This document shows positions 14,703 through 22,981 of a stretch of 64,000 nt of DNA, in pieces. Numbering within the stretch: the stretch's first letter is position 1; each line of letters opens with the position of its first letter. Under the pieces are notes generated by a model. That model worked only from the letters and a program-made list of their open reading frames with translations, was not told where the DNA came from and did no database searches. Where the stretch lies: positions 1-64,000 of the forward strand of contig JALCNR010000010.1 of assembly GCA_022649165.1 (NCBI GenBank), given 5' to 3'. The position numbers and the translations under genes were made by a program. Origin of the DNA: Actinomyces sp. GTDB lineage: Bacteria; Actinomycetota; Actinomycetes; Actinomycetales; Actinomycetaceae.

Positions 14703-15446
14703 TCAGCCGGCCCTGTGGTCCTCGGCGAGGGTGCCCAGGTACAGGCGGATGACCGCGGGATCGGTGAGCAGGTCCCGGCCGGGCCCGACGTGGGCGTCGC
14801 GCCCCATGTCCAGGACGTAGGCGCGGTCGCAGATCTGCAGGCACCGCCTGGCGTTCTGCTCGACCATCATCACCGAGACCCCCGCCGCGTTGATGCGCGC
14901 GACGTTGAGGAAGGTCTCGTCCTGCCGCACGGGCGAGAGCCCCGCGGAGGGCTCGTCGAGCAGCAGCACATGCGGGTCCATCATGAGGGCGCGGGACATG
15001 GCGACCATCTGGCGCTCCCCGCCGGACAGGGAACCGGCACGCTGTCCCAGGCGCCTGCCCAGCTCCGGGAACAGGGACACCACGAACTCCAGCCGCTCGT
15101 CGAGCAGGGCGGGTCTCTGGTAGCAGCCCATCTCCAGGTTCTCTGCGATGGTGAGCGACTCGAAGACGTTCTCCGTCTGCGGGACGAACCCCACTCCCTT
15201 CGCCACCAACCTGTTGGCGCGCAGCCCCGTGATGTCCTCGCCGTTGAGGGAGACGGCTCCCGACCGGACGGGCACCAGGCCGAAGATGGCTTTGAGGAGC
15301 GTCGACTTCCCCGCCCCGTTCGGGCCGATGATGCCCACCAGCTCGCCCCGGTCGACGTACGTGTTCGTCCCGTTGAGGATGTCGACTTCGGGGATGTAAC
15401 CGGCGACCAGGTCGGTCGTCTCCAGGACGTGGCTATTCGGCGTCAT
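14703..15446 (-). CDS. livF: Branched-chain amino-acid ABC transporter ATPase LivF
   Basis: A 247-residue ATP-binding subunit. Walker A GPNGAGKST, Q-loop VPQTENVFESLTI, signature LSGGERQ, Walker B VLLLDEPSAGLSP and H-loop MMVEQN are all intact and of the LivF type (the VFESLT phrase separates it from LivG). Last gene of livHMGF; its start overlaps the livG end by 14 bases, consistent with coupled translation and a 1:1 ATPase pair at the membrane. Confidence 0.93.
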   Translation of the reverse strand: MTPNSHVLETTDLVAGYIPEVDILNGTNTYVDRGELVGIIGPNGAGKSTLLKAIFGLVPVRSGAVSLNGEDITGLRANRLVAKGVGFVPQTENVFESLTIAENLEMGCYQRPALLDERLEFVVSLFPELGRRLGQRAGSLSGGERQMVAMSRALMMDPHVLLLDEPSAGLSPVRQDETFLNVARINAAGVSVMMVEQNARRCLQICDRAYVLDMGRDAHVGPGRDLLTDPAVIRLYLGTLAEDHRAG

Positions 15447-16416
15447 CGGGGCCTCCGGCGGGGTGGGTGGCGGCGTACTCGGAGCGGATTTGCTCGACGA
15501 CCTCGTGGAGGTCGCGGTCCATGTTGGCGCCCAGGTAGGCGTCGATGACGACGGGATCGGCCATGACCTCGGCGGGGACGCCCTCGGCGACGACCTTCCC
15601 CTGGGCCATGACGACGACCCAGTCGGCGATGGCCTGGACCATGTGCATATCGTGCTCGACGAAGACGACGGTCATCCCCTGTTCCTTGAGGCGCACGATG
15701 TGCCCCAGGAGCGACTGGGTGAGGGCCGGGTTGACTCCGGCCATCGGCTCGTCCAGCATGACCAGCTGCGGGTCGGACATCAGGGCGCGCGCCATCTCCA
15801 GCAGCTTGCGCTGCCCGCCCGACATGGACAGGGCCAGGTCGTTCCGTTTCTCATAGAGAGTGAACTGCGTGAGCAGCTCGAGGGCGCGCTCCTCGATCCT
15901 CTGCTCCTGGGCGCGCCACAGCGGCGGGACGAGGGAGGCCCAGAAGCGCTCCCCGAGCTGCCCGCGGGCCCCGAGCTTCATCGAGTCGAGGACGCTCAGG
16001 CCGCCGAAGGCCTTGGTGAGCTGGAAGGTCCGCACCTGCCCCCGGCGCGCCACCTTCCACGCCGGCACGCCCGAGATCCGTGCGCCGTCGAACTCCCAGT
16101 AGCCGCGGTCGGCCTTGTCGAAGCCGGTCAGCAGGTTGAAGAACGTCGTCTTGCCGGCTCCGTTGGGGCCGATGAGCGCCGTGATCGCATGGCGCGGGAT
16201 CTCGATGTGCTCGACGTCGACGGCGACGAGGCCGCCGAAGGACTTGCGCACCGCGTCCGCCGTGATGATCGGATCGACCTTCGCGCAGCCGGGTCTGGCG
16301 GGCCCGTCCTTCCACAGTGGGCCGGGCAGGGGACGGGCGCCGGCGGCGCCCGCGCCCTCGCCAGCGGCCGGCGGCTCGGAGGCGGCCGGGGGCTCCGGGA
16401 TGTACGGCTCAGGCAT
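15433..16416 (-). CDS. livG: Branched-chain amino-acid ABC transporter ATPase LivG
   Basis: A 327-residue ATPase. Walker A GPNGAGKTT, the LivG-specific phrase VRTFQLTKAFGGLSVLDSMK, signature MSGGQRK, Walker B LVMLDEPMAGVNP and H-loop VEHDMHMV are present. An N-terminal Pro/Ala-rich extension of about 50 residues precedes the domain and is longer than usual; an internal start could shorten it, but ATG 16416 overlaps the livM end by eight bases, the same pattern as the rest of the operon. It works as a heterodimer with LivF on LivHM. Confidence 0.9.
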   Translation of the reverse strand: MPEPYIPEPPAASEPPAAGEGAGAAGARPLPGPLWKDGPARPGCAKVDPIITADAVRKSFGGLVAVDVEHIEIPRHAITALIGPNGAGKTTFFNLLTGFDKADRGYWEFDGARISGVPAWKVARRGQVRTFQLTKAFGGLSVLDSMKLGARGQLGERFWASLVPPLWRAQEQRIEERALELLTQFTLYEKRNDLALSMSGGQRKLLEMARALMSDPQLVMLDEPMAGVNPALTQSLLGHIVRLKEQGMTVVFVEHDMHMVQAIADWVVVMAQGKVVAEGVPAEVMADPVVIDAYLGANMDRDLHEVVEQIRSEYAATHPAGGPDDAE

Positions 16417-17389
16417 TGAACAGGACCTCCGACTTCCGTCCGAAGATGCCCTGGGGGCGGAAGACCACCAGGAGCATAAGGGCCAGGCCGACCAGCATGT
16501 AGCGGATCTGGCCGGACTGCAGAGAGGTGAAGGGGAGGACGCCGGTGGAGACTCCCAGGGCGACGAAGCCGTCGGTGAGGGCGAGCAGCATCCAGAAGAT
16601 CATCGAGCCGACGACGGGGCCGATGACGGTCGCCGCGCCTCCGAGCAGCAGGATCGCCCATAGGAAGAACGTCGTCTGGGTGCCGTAGTTGTCGGGCTGC
16701 AGGGAGGTCGGCATGATCGCGAAGATCGCGCCGATCCCGGCCAGGACCCCGCCGATGACGAGGACCTGCATCTTGTAGGCGAAGACGTTCTTGCCCAGCG
16801 ACCGCACGGCGTCCTCGTTCTCGCGGATGCCGGTGACGACGCGCCCCCACGGTGAGCGCATGAGCTGCCAGACGAACAGCGCCGCGAGGGCGACGACGCC
16901 CCACGCGACCAGCCTGATCCACAGGGCGTCTGCGTTGTAGCGGATGGTGCCCATGGTCCACGAGAGATCCTCGGGCAGAGGGTTCATCGCGAAGAAGCCG
17001 GTGCCCGAGCGGTTGATCCCCGTCGATCCGCCGGTCCACCGCTCCAGCTCCGGGGACCGCGCGATCAGGCGGACGATCTCCGCGGTCCCGATGGTCACGA
17101 TGGACAGGTAGTCGGCCCGAAGGCGCAGCGTCGGGATCCCCAGCAGCAGCGCGAGCAGGCAGGCCCCGAGGACGGCGGCCGCGACACATGCCCAGAAGGG
17201 CAGGCCGAAGGCCACGGCGGCGACGGCGAAGGCGTAGCCTCCCACGGCCATGAACCCGGCCTGGCCGAAGTTGAGGAGCCCGGTGTAGCCGAAATGGACG
17301 GCCAGGCCCAGGGTCGCCAGCGCATAGGCGGCGGTCTGGGGCGTGAACAGCTCGCCGACGGCGACCAGGAGGAAGTTCCAGTGTCCCAT
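16409..17389 (-). CDS. livM: Branched-chain amino-acid ABC transporter permease LivM
   Basis: A 326-residue permease with about nine to ten membrane helices. LivM signatures are visible: GYTGLLNFGQAGFMAVGGYA near residues 33-52, SPWGRVVTGIRENEDAVRSL for the ATPase-coupling loop, and VVFRPQGIFG near the end. The open frame extends further upstream, but ATG 17389 yields a normal LivM N-terminus directly entering the first helix and lies 65 bases after livH. It pairs with LivH to form the pore. Confidence 0.92.
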   Translation of the reverse strand: MGHWNFLLVAVGELFTPQTAAYALATLGLAVHFGYTGLLNFGQAGFMAVGGYAFAVAAVAFGLPFWACVAAAVLGACLLALLLGIPTLRLRADYLSIVTIGTAEIVRLIARSPELERWTGGSTGINRSGTGFFAMNPLPEDLSWTMGTIRYNADALWIRLVAWGVVALAALFVWQLMRSPWGRVVTGIRENEDAVRSLGKNVFAYKMQVLVIGGVLAGIGAIFAIMPTSLQPDNYGTQTTFFLWAILLLGGAATVIGPVVGSMIFWMLLALTDGFVALGVSTGVLPFTSLQSGQIRYMLVGLALMLLVVFRPQGIFGRKSEVLFNA

Positions 17390-17454
17390 TGTCGTGTGGC
17401 CTTTCCGGGTTCGGCGGGTGTCGGGGGAGGGGAAGGGGGCCGCGGGTGCGCCCC

Positions 17455-18885
17455 TCAGCCGACCCTCTGGGCTCGGCCCAGGATCCCCTGGGGTCTGACC
17501 AGCAGGATGATGATCATGACGATGAGCGCCGCCACGTTCTTCATCGAGGTGGGCAGGACGAAGGTGGACAGCTCGATGAACCAGCTGAGCAGGAGCGATC
17601 CCACCAGCGCCCCATAGGCGGAGCCCAGCCCGCCCAGGGTGACGGCCGCGAAGATCAGCAGGAGGATCTGCGCGCCCGCCTGGAAGCTGAGCGTCTGGTA
17701 GAAGCTGACGAGGACGCCCGACACGGCCGCCAGAGCCGCGCCGCCCACCCACACGATCCGGATGACGCGCTCGACGTGGATGCCGGTCGTGGCGGCCAGC
17801 AGCTTGTTGTCGGCGACCGCTCGGACGGACTTGCCCAGTCGCGTGCGCTCGAGGATCCAGACGACCAGCGCCAGCAGGGCCATCGAGACGAGGGAGCCCC
17901 AGAGGTCCCAGTAGCTCACCGACACCCCCAGGGGCTGGGCCGCTGCGGCGAAGGACTGGGGCATGACCAGCCTGTTGGGGCCGAAGAAGAACGCGTAGAG
18001 GTAGCGGAGGAAGAGGGCGAGGCCGATGGAGACGATCATGATCTGGATGAGGCCGACGCGCCTGCGGCGCAACGGGTGCCACAGGACCGCGTTCTGCACC
18101 CACCCGAACGCGCCGCCGAGGATCAGCGCGAGCGCCAGGGCCGCCCACCCGTTCACGCCGGCCGACGTCATCGCGATGTAGGCGACGAACCCGCCGAAGG
18201 TGACGAGCTCACCGTGGGCGAAGTTGTTGAGGCCCGTCGTGCCGTAGATCAGGGACACGCCGATCGAGGCGAGGGCGAGGATCAGGCCGAAGACGGTGCC
18301 GCGAACCAGCTTGGTGGCCAACTGGTGCCCGAAGGAGCCGGTGGTGCCGGCCTCGTCCGTCTCGCTGCCGCTGTCCGTGCCGGCCGTGGAGGGGCCCGCG
18401 TCCGGGGACGAGGCCGTCTCCGCCGCCGTTCCGCCCGGTGAGGCCGAGGCGGGGCCTGAGGACTCCGAGCCGGAGGGGGAGGCGCCGGCGGCCTCGGCGC
18501 CCAGCTTGAGGGCCGCATAGGAGGTCCCCGAGGAGACCTTGGAGTAGGTCATCGGTTCGGCGGGCGGTTCGATCCCCTCGGGGAGGGTGGCCGGATCGAC
18601 GGTGATCTCGAAGGATCCGGCCCCGGCGACCTCGACCTCGGCCTGCCCCCGGGCGTCCGTCGTGCCCCGGGACTCGCCCGACGCGCCGGTGACGAGGACG
18701 GTCGCCCCCTCCACGGGGGCGCCGTCGTCGGTGACCGTCACCCTGATGATCTCCCCATCGTCCGCATGGGCCGGGACCGGGCCCGCCAGGGGCAGCAGGC
18801 ATGCGACGAAGAGGAGGGCGGCCAGCGCGTGCCGCGCTGTCACGGCGCGGCGACCGGTCGTGGGCAGGGTCTCGGTCGCTGTCAT
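17455..18885 (-). CDS. livH: LivH permease with an N-terminal secreted Ig-like domain
   Basis: A 476-residue protein, far longer than the usual ~290 of LivH. It begins with a signal peptide (residues 1-41, ALAALLFVACLLPLAGPVPA then HADDG). A small beta-sandwich of carboxypeptidase-regulatory/Ig-like type follows (about 44-120, IIRVTVTDDGAPVEGATVLV then GTTDARGQAEVEVAG), then a 65-residue Ser/Gly/Ala/Glu linker. The permease starts near residue 190 with the LivH motifs SIGVSLIYGTTGLNNFAHGE, RTRLGKSVRAVADNKLLAA and VRPQGILG. The extra domain would sit outside the membrane and might dock LivK or the wall. GGGAGG precedes the ATG. Confidence 0.92.
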   Translation of the reverse strand: MTATETLPTTGRRAVTARHALAALLFVACLLPLAGPVPAHADDGEIIRVTVTDDGAPVEGATVLVTGASGESRGTTDARGQAEVEVAGAGSFEITVDPATLPEGIEPPAEPMTYSKVSSGTSYAALKLGAEAAGASPSGSESSGPASASPGGTAAETASSPDAGPSTAGTDSGSETDEAGTTGSFGHQLATKLVRGTVFGLILALASIGVSLIYGTTGLNNFAHGELVTFGGFVAYIAMTSAGVNGWAALALALILGGAFGWVQNAVLWHPLRRRRVGLIQIMIVSIGLALFLRYLYAFFFGPNRLVMPQSFAAAAQPLGVSVSYWDLWGSLVSMALLALVVWILERTRLGKSVRAVADNKLLAATTGIHVERVIRIVWVGGAALAAVSGVLVSFYQTLSFQAGAQILLLIFAAVTLGGLGSAYGALVGSLLLSWFIELSTFVLPTSMKNVAALIVMIIILLVRPQGILGRAQRVG

Positions 18886-18920
18886 GTCGGCCTCCCGGAC
18901 GGGGTGACGGGGTCCTCCGC

Positions 18921-18987
18921 TCCATATGTCAGTTGATTCTTATGTATTCAAGAAGAACTGGTCATATGGACGTCAAGAAAACGTCAA
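18921..18987 (-). promoter_or_regulatory. livH upstream control region
   Basis: An AT-rich island in GC-rich DNA. TCCATATG (18921-18928) and CATATGGA (18963-18970) form an 8-bp inverted repeat extended inside by CAGTT/AACTG and TTCTT/AAGAA. Next to it lie GTCAA repeats at 18972 and 18983, 11 bp apart, matching those at livK. Candidate promoter boxes (TTGAAT, 17 bp, CATATG) read toward livH but are weak. Confidence 0.55.
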
Positions 18988-19064
18988 GTTCAAGCGAGAG
19001 ACTAGTCGCCCGGGTCACATCGGAGGTCCCTGACCGGATCGTGGACAGGGCGGAGGCGGAAGGA

Positions 19065-19718
19065 TCAGCCCCGGGCGTCCCCATCGGCGCCCTTGCCGCC
19101 CTCGCGCGTGCGCAGCGTGGGGTCGGGTCGCAGGTTGCGCAGCCCGTTCCACGCGAGGTTGACGCAGTGGGCGGCCACGACCTCCTTGGGGAGTCGGCGC
19201 TCGTCGAGCCACCACTGCCCGACCTGGGCGATCAGCCCGACCATCATCTGGGCGTACAACGGCGCCCAGGCCGGGTCCATGCTCGTGTGCTCGAACTGGC
19301 GGGCGAGCAGGTGCTCGACCTGGACCGCGACGTCCCCGATCACGGAGGAGAAGGACCCCGACGTGCGGTCGTCGGGCGCGTCGCGCACCAGCACGCGGAA
19401 GCCGTCGGTGTTCGTCTCGATGTAGTCGAGCAGCGTCAGCGTCGCCCTCTCGAGGATCTCGCGCGGATGCTCCGAGGAGGTCAGCGACCGGGTGAGGGAG
19501 CCCACCAGGTTCTGGACCTCACGGTCCACGACCACGGCGTAGAGGCCCTCCTTGCCGCCGAAATGCTCGTAGACGACGGGTTTGGAGACGCTCGCCTTCG
19601 AGGCGATCTCCTCCACGCTGGTGGAGTCGAATCCCTTGGAGGCGAACAGCGACCGCCCGACGGCGACCAGCTGCTCGCGGCGGGCGACCCCGCTCATGCG
19701 CGTGCGCTTCTCGGCCAT
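19065..19718 (-). CDS. TetR-family regulator
   Basis: A 217-residue regulator. The DNA-binding domain is in residues 8-60 (RREQLVAVGRSLFASKGFDS, TSVEEIASKASVSKPVVYEH, FGGKEGLYAVVVDREV), and the remaining helices form the ligand-binding domain. The hydrophobic core and the length match actinobacterial TetR proteins. TACGGT exactly six bases before ATG 19718 supports a leaderless start, so the upstream extension is not used. It is transcribed in the same direction as livHMGF, 179 bases upstream of livH; a role in liv control is possible but the gap contains its own control signals. Confidence 0.85.
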   Translation of the reverse strand: MAEKRTRMSGVARREQLVAVGRSLFASKGFDSTSVEEIASKASVSKPVVYEHFGGKEGLYAVVVDREVQNLVGSLTRSLTSSEHPREILERATLTLLDYIETNTDGFRVLVRDAPDDRTSGSFSSVIGDVAVQVEHLLARQFEHTSMDPAWAPLYAQMMVGLIAQVGQWWLDERRLPKEVVAAHCVNLAWNGLRNLRPDPTLRTREGGKGADGDARG

Positions 19719-19724
19719 GGCCAC

Positions 19725-19730
19725 ACCGTA
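19725..19730 (-). promoter_or_regulatory. Leaderless -10 box of the TetR gene
   Basis: TACGGT on the minus strand, six bases (GTGGCC) before the ATG at 19718. Confidence 0.55.
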
Positions 19731-19805
19731 TCCTCCGGGGCGCGCGCCGGGCCAGGAGGGGCGCACGCCGCGCCCGCGCCATGTGGCAGAATCGGCAGCG
19801 TCCTT

Positions 19806-19876
19806 TCCGCCTTGGTGTAATGGCAGCACAGGGGTTTTTGGTGCCCTTGGTCCAGGTTCGAGTCCTGGGGGCGGAG
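19806..19876 (+). tRNA. tRNA-Gln (anticodon TTG)
   Basis: A 71-nt cloverleaf: acceptor TCCGCCT with GGGCGGA, D arm GGTGTAATGGCAGCAC, anticodon arm with loop TTTTGGT giving TTG, and T arm CCAGG-TTCGAGT-CCTGG. Discriminator is G; CCA is not encoded. Placement just before glmU is a familiar actinobacterial arrangement. Confidence 0.95.
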
Positions 19877-19924
19877 CCGCGCGGGCGCCCGCCCGGGTCC
19901 CGCGTCCGTCGATGGGGGGACCCC

Positions 19925-20986
19925 GTGAACCTGACTGACGCGCCCTCGGGCCCGGCCGCCGTCATCATCCTGGCGGCCGGACAGGGCACCCGGATGAGGT
20001 CGGAGGTGCCGAAGGTCCTCCACCGGCTGGGCGGTCTGGCCATGATCGGGCACGCGCTGCGCACCGCCCGCGCGCTGCACCCCGGCCGGATCGTCGCCGT
20101 CGTGCGCCATCAGCGGGATCTGGTGGCCGCCGAAGTCCTGCGGCTGTGCCCCGAGGCCCTCATCGCCGACCAGGACGAGGTTCCCGGCACCGGGCGCGCC
20201 GTCCAATGCGGACTCCGTGCGCTCAGCGGGGCGGGGGGCGAGCCGGCCTCCCCGGGCGGAACGGTCCTGGTCACCTCCGGCGACGTCCCTCTGCTGGGGG
20301 CGGACACGCTCAGGCGGCTCGTCGAGCTCCATGACCGGGGGCGCCACGCCGTGTCGCTGGTCACGACGATCGCCCCGGACCCGGCCGGGTACGGGCGGAT
20401 CGTGCGCGACGCCGCGACGGGATCGCCGGCGGCGATCGTCGAGCAGCGCGACGCCACCCCCGCACAGCGCGCGATCACGGAGGTCAACGCCGGGATCTAC
20501 GCCTTCGACGCGGCGTTCCTCGCGCGCGCGCTCACACAGGTCGGCCGGTCGAACGACCAGGGGGAGGTCTACCTCACCGATGTCGTGGCGGCGGCCGTCG
20601 GGGCGGGCCGGTCGGTGGGCGCTCTGGCGCTGGACGACCCGTGGGAGGCCGCCGGGTGCAACGACCGCCTCCAGCTGGCCCAGCTTGCCGCCGAGCTCAA
20701 CCGCCGGACCTGCGCCGCGCACATGCGCGCCGGGGTGACCATCGTCGACCCGGCGTCCACGTGGATCGACGTGGACGTGAGGATCGGCCGGGACACGACG
20801 GTCCATCCGGGGACGTGCCTGCGGGGCGCCACGCGAGTCGGTCCCCGGTGTGAGATCGGCCCCATGACGACCCTGACGGACGTGGAAGTGGGGGAGGGCA
20901 GCACGCTGCCCGCCACCTGGGGTGCCGGCACGCGCGTCCCGGCGGATACCATGGGTGAGCCGTTCGGCGTCATCGGCAGGAATTGA
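19925..20986 (+). CDS. glmU: UDP-GlcNAc pyrophosphorylase, GlmU lacking the acetyltransferase half
   Basis: The N-terminal uridyltransferase is complete: LAAGQGTRMRSEVPKVLHRL, GTGRAVQ, SGDVPLL, EVNAGIYAFD and NDQGEVYLTDVV. It makes UDP-GlcNAc from UTP and GlcNAc-1-P for peptidoglycan. The protein is 353 residues, against about 480-500 for bifunctional GlmU. After roughly residue 265 only a few left-handed beta-helix turns remain (GVTIVDPASTWIDVDVRIGR, CEIGPMTTLTDVEVGEGSTL), and the His/Lys/Tyr/Asn acetyltransferase residues are absent. The GTG at 19925 is the likely start. Glucosamine-1-P acetylation must be done by another protein. Confidence 0.88.
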   Translation: MNLTDAPSGPAAVIILAAGQGTRMRSEVPKVLHRLGGLAMIGHALRTARALHPGRIVAVVRHQRDLVAAEVLRLCPEALIADQDEVPGTGRAVQCGLRALSGAGGEPASPGGTVLVTSGDVPLLGADTLRRLVELHDRGRHAVSLVTTIAPDPAGYGRIVRDAATGSPAAIVEQRDATPAQRAITEVNAGIYAFDAAFLARALTQVGRSNDQGEVYLTDVVAAAVGAGRSVGALALDDPWEAAGCNDRLQLAQLAAELNRRTCAAHMRAGVTIVDPASTWIDVDVRIGRDTTVHPGTCLRGATRVGPRCEIGPMTTLTDVEVGEGSTLPATWGAGTRVPADTMGEPFGVIGRN

Positions 20987-21039
20987 CCGGAGCCTGCCGA
21001 CTCCCCGGGGCGCTGCGGCAGAGGGAAGGACGCACCGCT

Positions 21040-22020
21040 ATGAGCGGCTTGGTGACCAATGGTGAGAAGCGGCTTGTCCTGGTGTCGGGTCGCGCGCACC
21101 TCGAACTGGCCCGTCAGGTGGGCGAGGAACTGGGCTGCGGCGTCTCCCCGACGACGAACTACGACTTCGCCAACGGCGAGATCTACGTCCGGTTCAACGA
21201 GTCCGTGCGCGGGGCAGACGTCTTCGTCCTCCAGTCGCACACGACGCCGCTCAACAAGTGGCTGATGGAGCAGCTCATCATGGTCGACGCCGCCAAGCGC
21301 GCCTCGGCCAAACGGATCACCGTCGTCTCCCCCTTCTATCCCTACGCCCGCCAGGACAAGAAGCACCAGGGGCGTGAGCCGATCTCCGCGCGCCTGGTCG
21401 CCGACCTCTACAAGACGGCCGGAGCGGACCGCGTGATGAGCGTCGACCTGCACGCCTCCCAGGAACAGGGTTTCTTCGACGGCCCGGTCGACCATCTCTT
21501 CGCCATGCCGGTCCTGGTCGACTACGTCCGCACGCGCGTGGATCCGGGGAAGGTGACGATGGTCAGCCCCGACGCCGGGCGCATCCGCGTCGCCGAGAAG
21601 TGGGCCGCGAAGCTGGGCGGCGCCCCGCTGGCCTTCATTCACAAGACGCGCGACATCACCCGGCCGAACGTGGCGGTGGCCAACCGCGTCGTCGGCGACG
21701 TCAGGGGACGCCAGTGCATCCTCGTCGACGACCTCATCGACACCGCCGGGACCATCTCGGAGGCCATCAAGGTCGTGCGCGAGGCGGGGGCGGAGTCCGT
21801 CATCGTCGCGGCCACCCACGGCGTGCTGTCCGACCCGGCCTCGCGCAGGCTCTCCGAGTCCGGCGCGTCGGAGGTCGTCGTCACCGACACGCTGCCGATC
21901 ACCCCGGAGAAGCGGTTCCCCGGCCTGACGATCCTGCCGATCGCCCCGCTGCTGGCGCGCGCGATCAAGGAGGTCTTCGAGGACGGATCGGTCACATCGC
22001 TCTTCGACGGGGTGGCCTGA
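21040..22020 (+). CDS. prs: Ribose-phosphate pyrophosphokinase
   Basis: Makes PRPP from ribose-5-phosphate and ATP for nucleotide, His, Trp and NAD synthesis. The 326-residue protein matches family length. Visible motifs are NGEIYVRFNESVRG, the ATP loop FYPYARQDKKHQGREPISAR, the metal-binding SVDLHASQEQGFFDGPVDHL and the PRPP loop ILVDDLIDTAGTI. GAGGGAAGGA precedes the ATG. Placed 53 bases after glmU, as is usual in actinobacteria, and probably co-transcribed with it; its product also links to the nearby nucleoside-salvage and niacin genes. Confidence 0.97.
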   Translation: MSGLVTNGEKRLVLVSGRAHLELARQVGEELGCGVSPTTNYDFANGEIYVRFNESVRGADVFVLQSHTTPLNKWLMEQLIMVDAAKRASAKRITVVSPFYPYARQDKKHQGREPISARLVADLYKTAGADRVMSVDLHASQEQGFFDGPVDHLFAMPVLVDYVRTRVDPGKVTMVSPDAGRIRVAEKWAAKLGGAPLAFIHKTRDITRPNVAVANRVVGDVRGRQCILVDDLIDTAGTISEAIKVVREAGAESVIVAATHGVLSDPASRRLSESGASEVVVTDTLPITPEKRFPGLTILPIAPLLARAIKEVFEDGSVTSLFDGVA

Positions 22021-22197
22021 GGCGCGCCCGGAGGCGTACCATTCGGAGGTTGCTCCGGCGAGGGCGGCGCGTGAGATCCGGTCGGGTTCCAGGCGCCGCC
22101 GTGATCGACAGGGCCCTCAGGTGGTGTCAGAGGTCCGTCGCGCCGGCGCGAGCGGACATCGCACAGATCGACACCCCGAGGGAAGAGGCAGCACCCC

Positions 22198-22812
22198 ATG
22201 AGTGAGAACATCCTGGTCGCCCAGACCCGTACCGAGTTCGGCAAGGGGGCGGCCCGCCGCGCCCGCCGCGCCGGCCTGGTCCCCGCCGTCCTGTACGGCC
22301 ACGGCTCTGACCCGATCCACCTGGACGTGCCCGCGCACGACCTGTTCCTCATCGTGCGCAGCACGAAGAACGCCCTGGTCGAGCTCACGGTCGACGGCGC
22401 GCAGCAGCTGGCCCTGGTCAAGGACGTGCAGGTCCACGCCGTTTCCCGCGCCCTGCTCCACGTCGACTTCCTGGCCGTCAAGGCCGGCGAGAAGGTCGAG
22501 GTCACCGTGCCGCTGGTCATCGTGGGCGAGCCCGCCCCCGGGTCCACGCACAACGTCGAGGAGTACACGGTCCCGGTGGTGGCGCCCGCGACCGCGATCC
22601 CCGAGGAGATCACGGTCGACGTCACCGGGCTGGAGATCGGCACCGTCATCCGCGTCCAGGACCTGGTCGTCCCGGAGGGCGTGTCCGTGCAGCTCGATGC
22701 CGATCAGGACCTGGTCTCCATCGTCGAGATCGTCGAGAACGTCGTCGACGAGCCCGCTGCCGAGACGGCTGCGCCCGAGGCCCCCGAGGCGGAGGCTCCG
22801 GCGGCCGAGTGA
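22198..22812 (+). CDS. rplY: Ribosomal protein bL25 (long, CTC form)
   Basis: A 204-residue 5S-rRNA-binding protein. Residues 1-93 are the L25 domain (RTEFGKGAARRARRAGLVPA, VLYGHGSDPIHLDVP), followed by the CTC beta domain (KVEVTVPLVIVGEPAPGS) and an acidic Ala/Glu/Pro tail. GGGAAGAGG precedes the ATG. A 177-base leader separates it from prs and may hold its own promoter, although no clear boxes were found. A hairpin follows the gene. Confidence 0.95.
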   Translation: MSENILVAQTRTEFGKGAARRARRAGLVPAVLYGHGSDPIHLDVPAHDLFLIVRSTKNALVELTVDGAQQLALVKDVQVHAVSRALLHVDFLAVKAGEKVEVTVPLVIVGEPAPGSTHNVEEYTVPVVAPATAIPEEITVDVTGLEIGTVIRVQDLVVPEGVSVQLDADQDLVSIVEIVENVVDEPAAETAAPEAPEAEAPAAE

Positions 22813-22862
22813 GCCGGACCCCGGCCCTGCGGCTTCGGCCGCTCGGAACCGGGTGACGAGGG

Positions 22863-22900
22863 CGGCGCCCCTGGAGGGTCTTCTCCTTCCGGGGGCGCCG
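22863..22900 (+). terminator. Terminator after rplY
   Basis: A 9-bp stem, CGGCGCCCC and GGGGCGCCG, with a 20-base loop, followed by TTCCCC; 50 bases after the rplY stop. Confidence 0.65.
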
Positions 22901-22981
22901 TTCCCCACGGGCCCCGGCGCCCTCGCGCCCGGCGTGGGAGGCTGGGGGCGAGGCGGGGAGATCCGATGGGGAGGAACGGCC

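Noticed and set aside
22021..22197. Possible riboswitch or attenuator in the 177-base prs-rplY leader
   Set aside because: No alternating terminator/antiterminator pairing or known aptamer core could be traced by eye.
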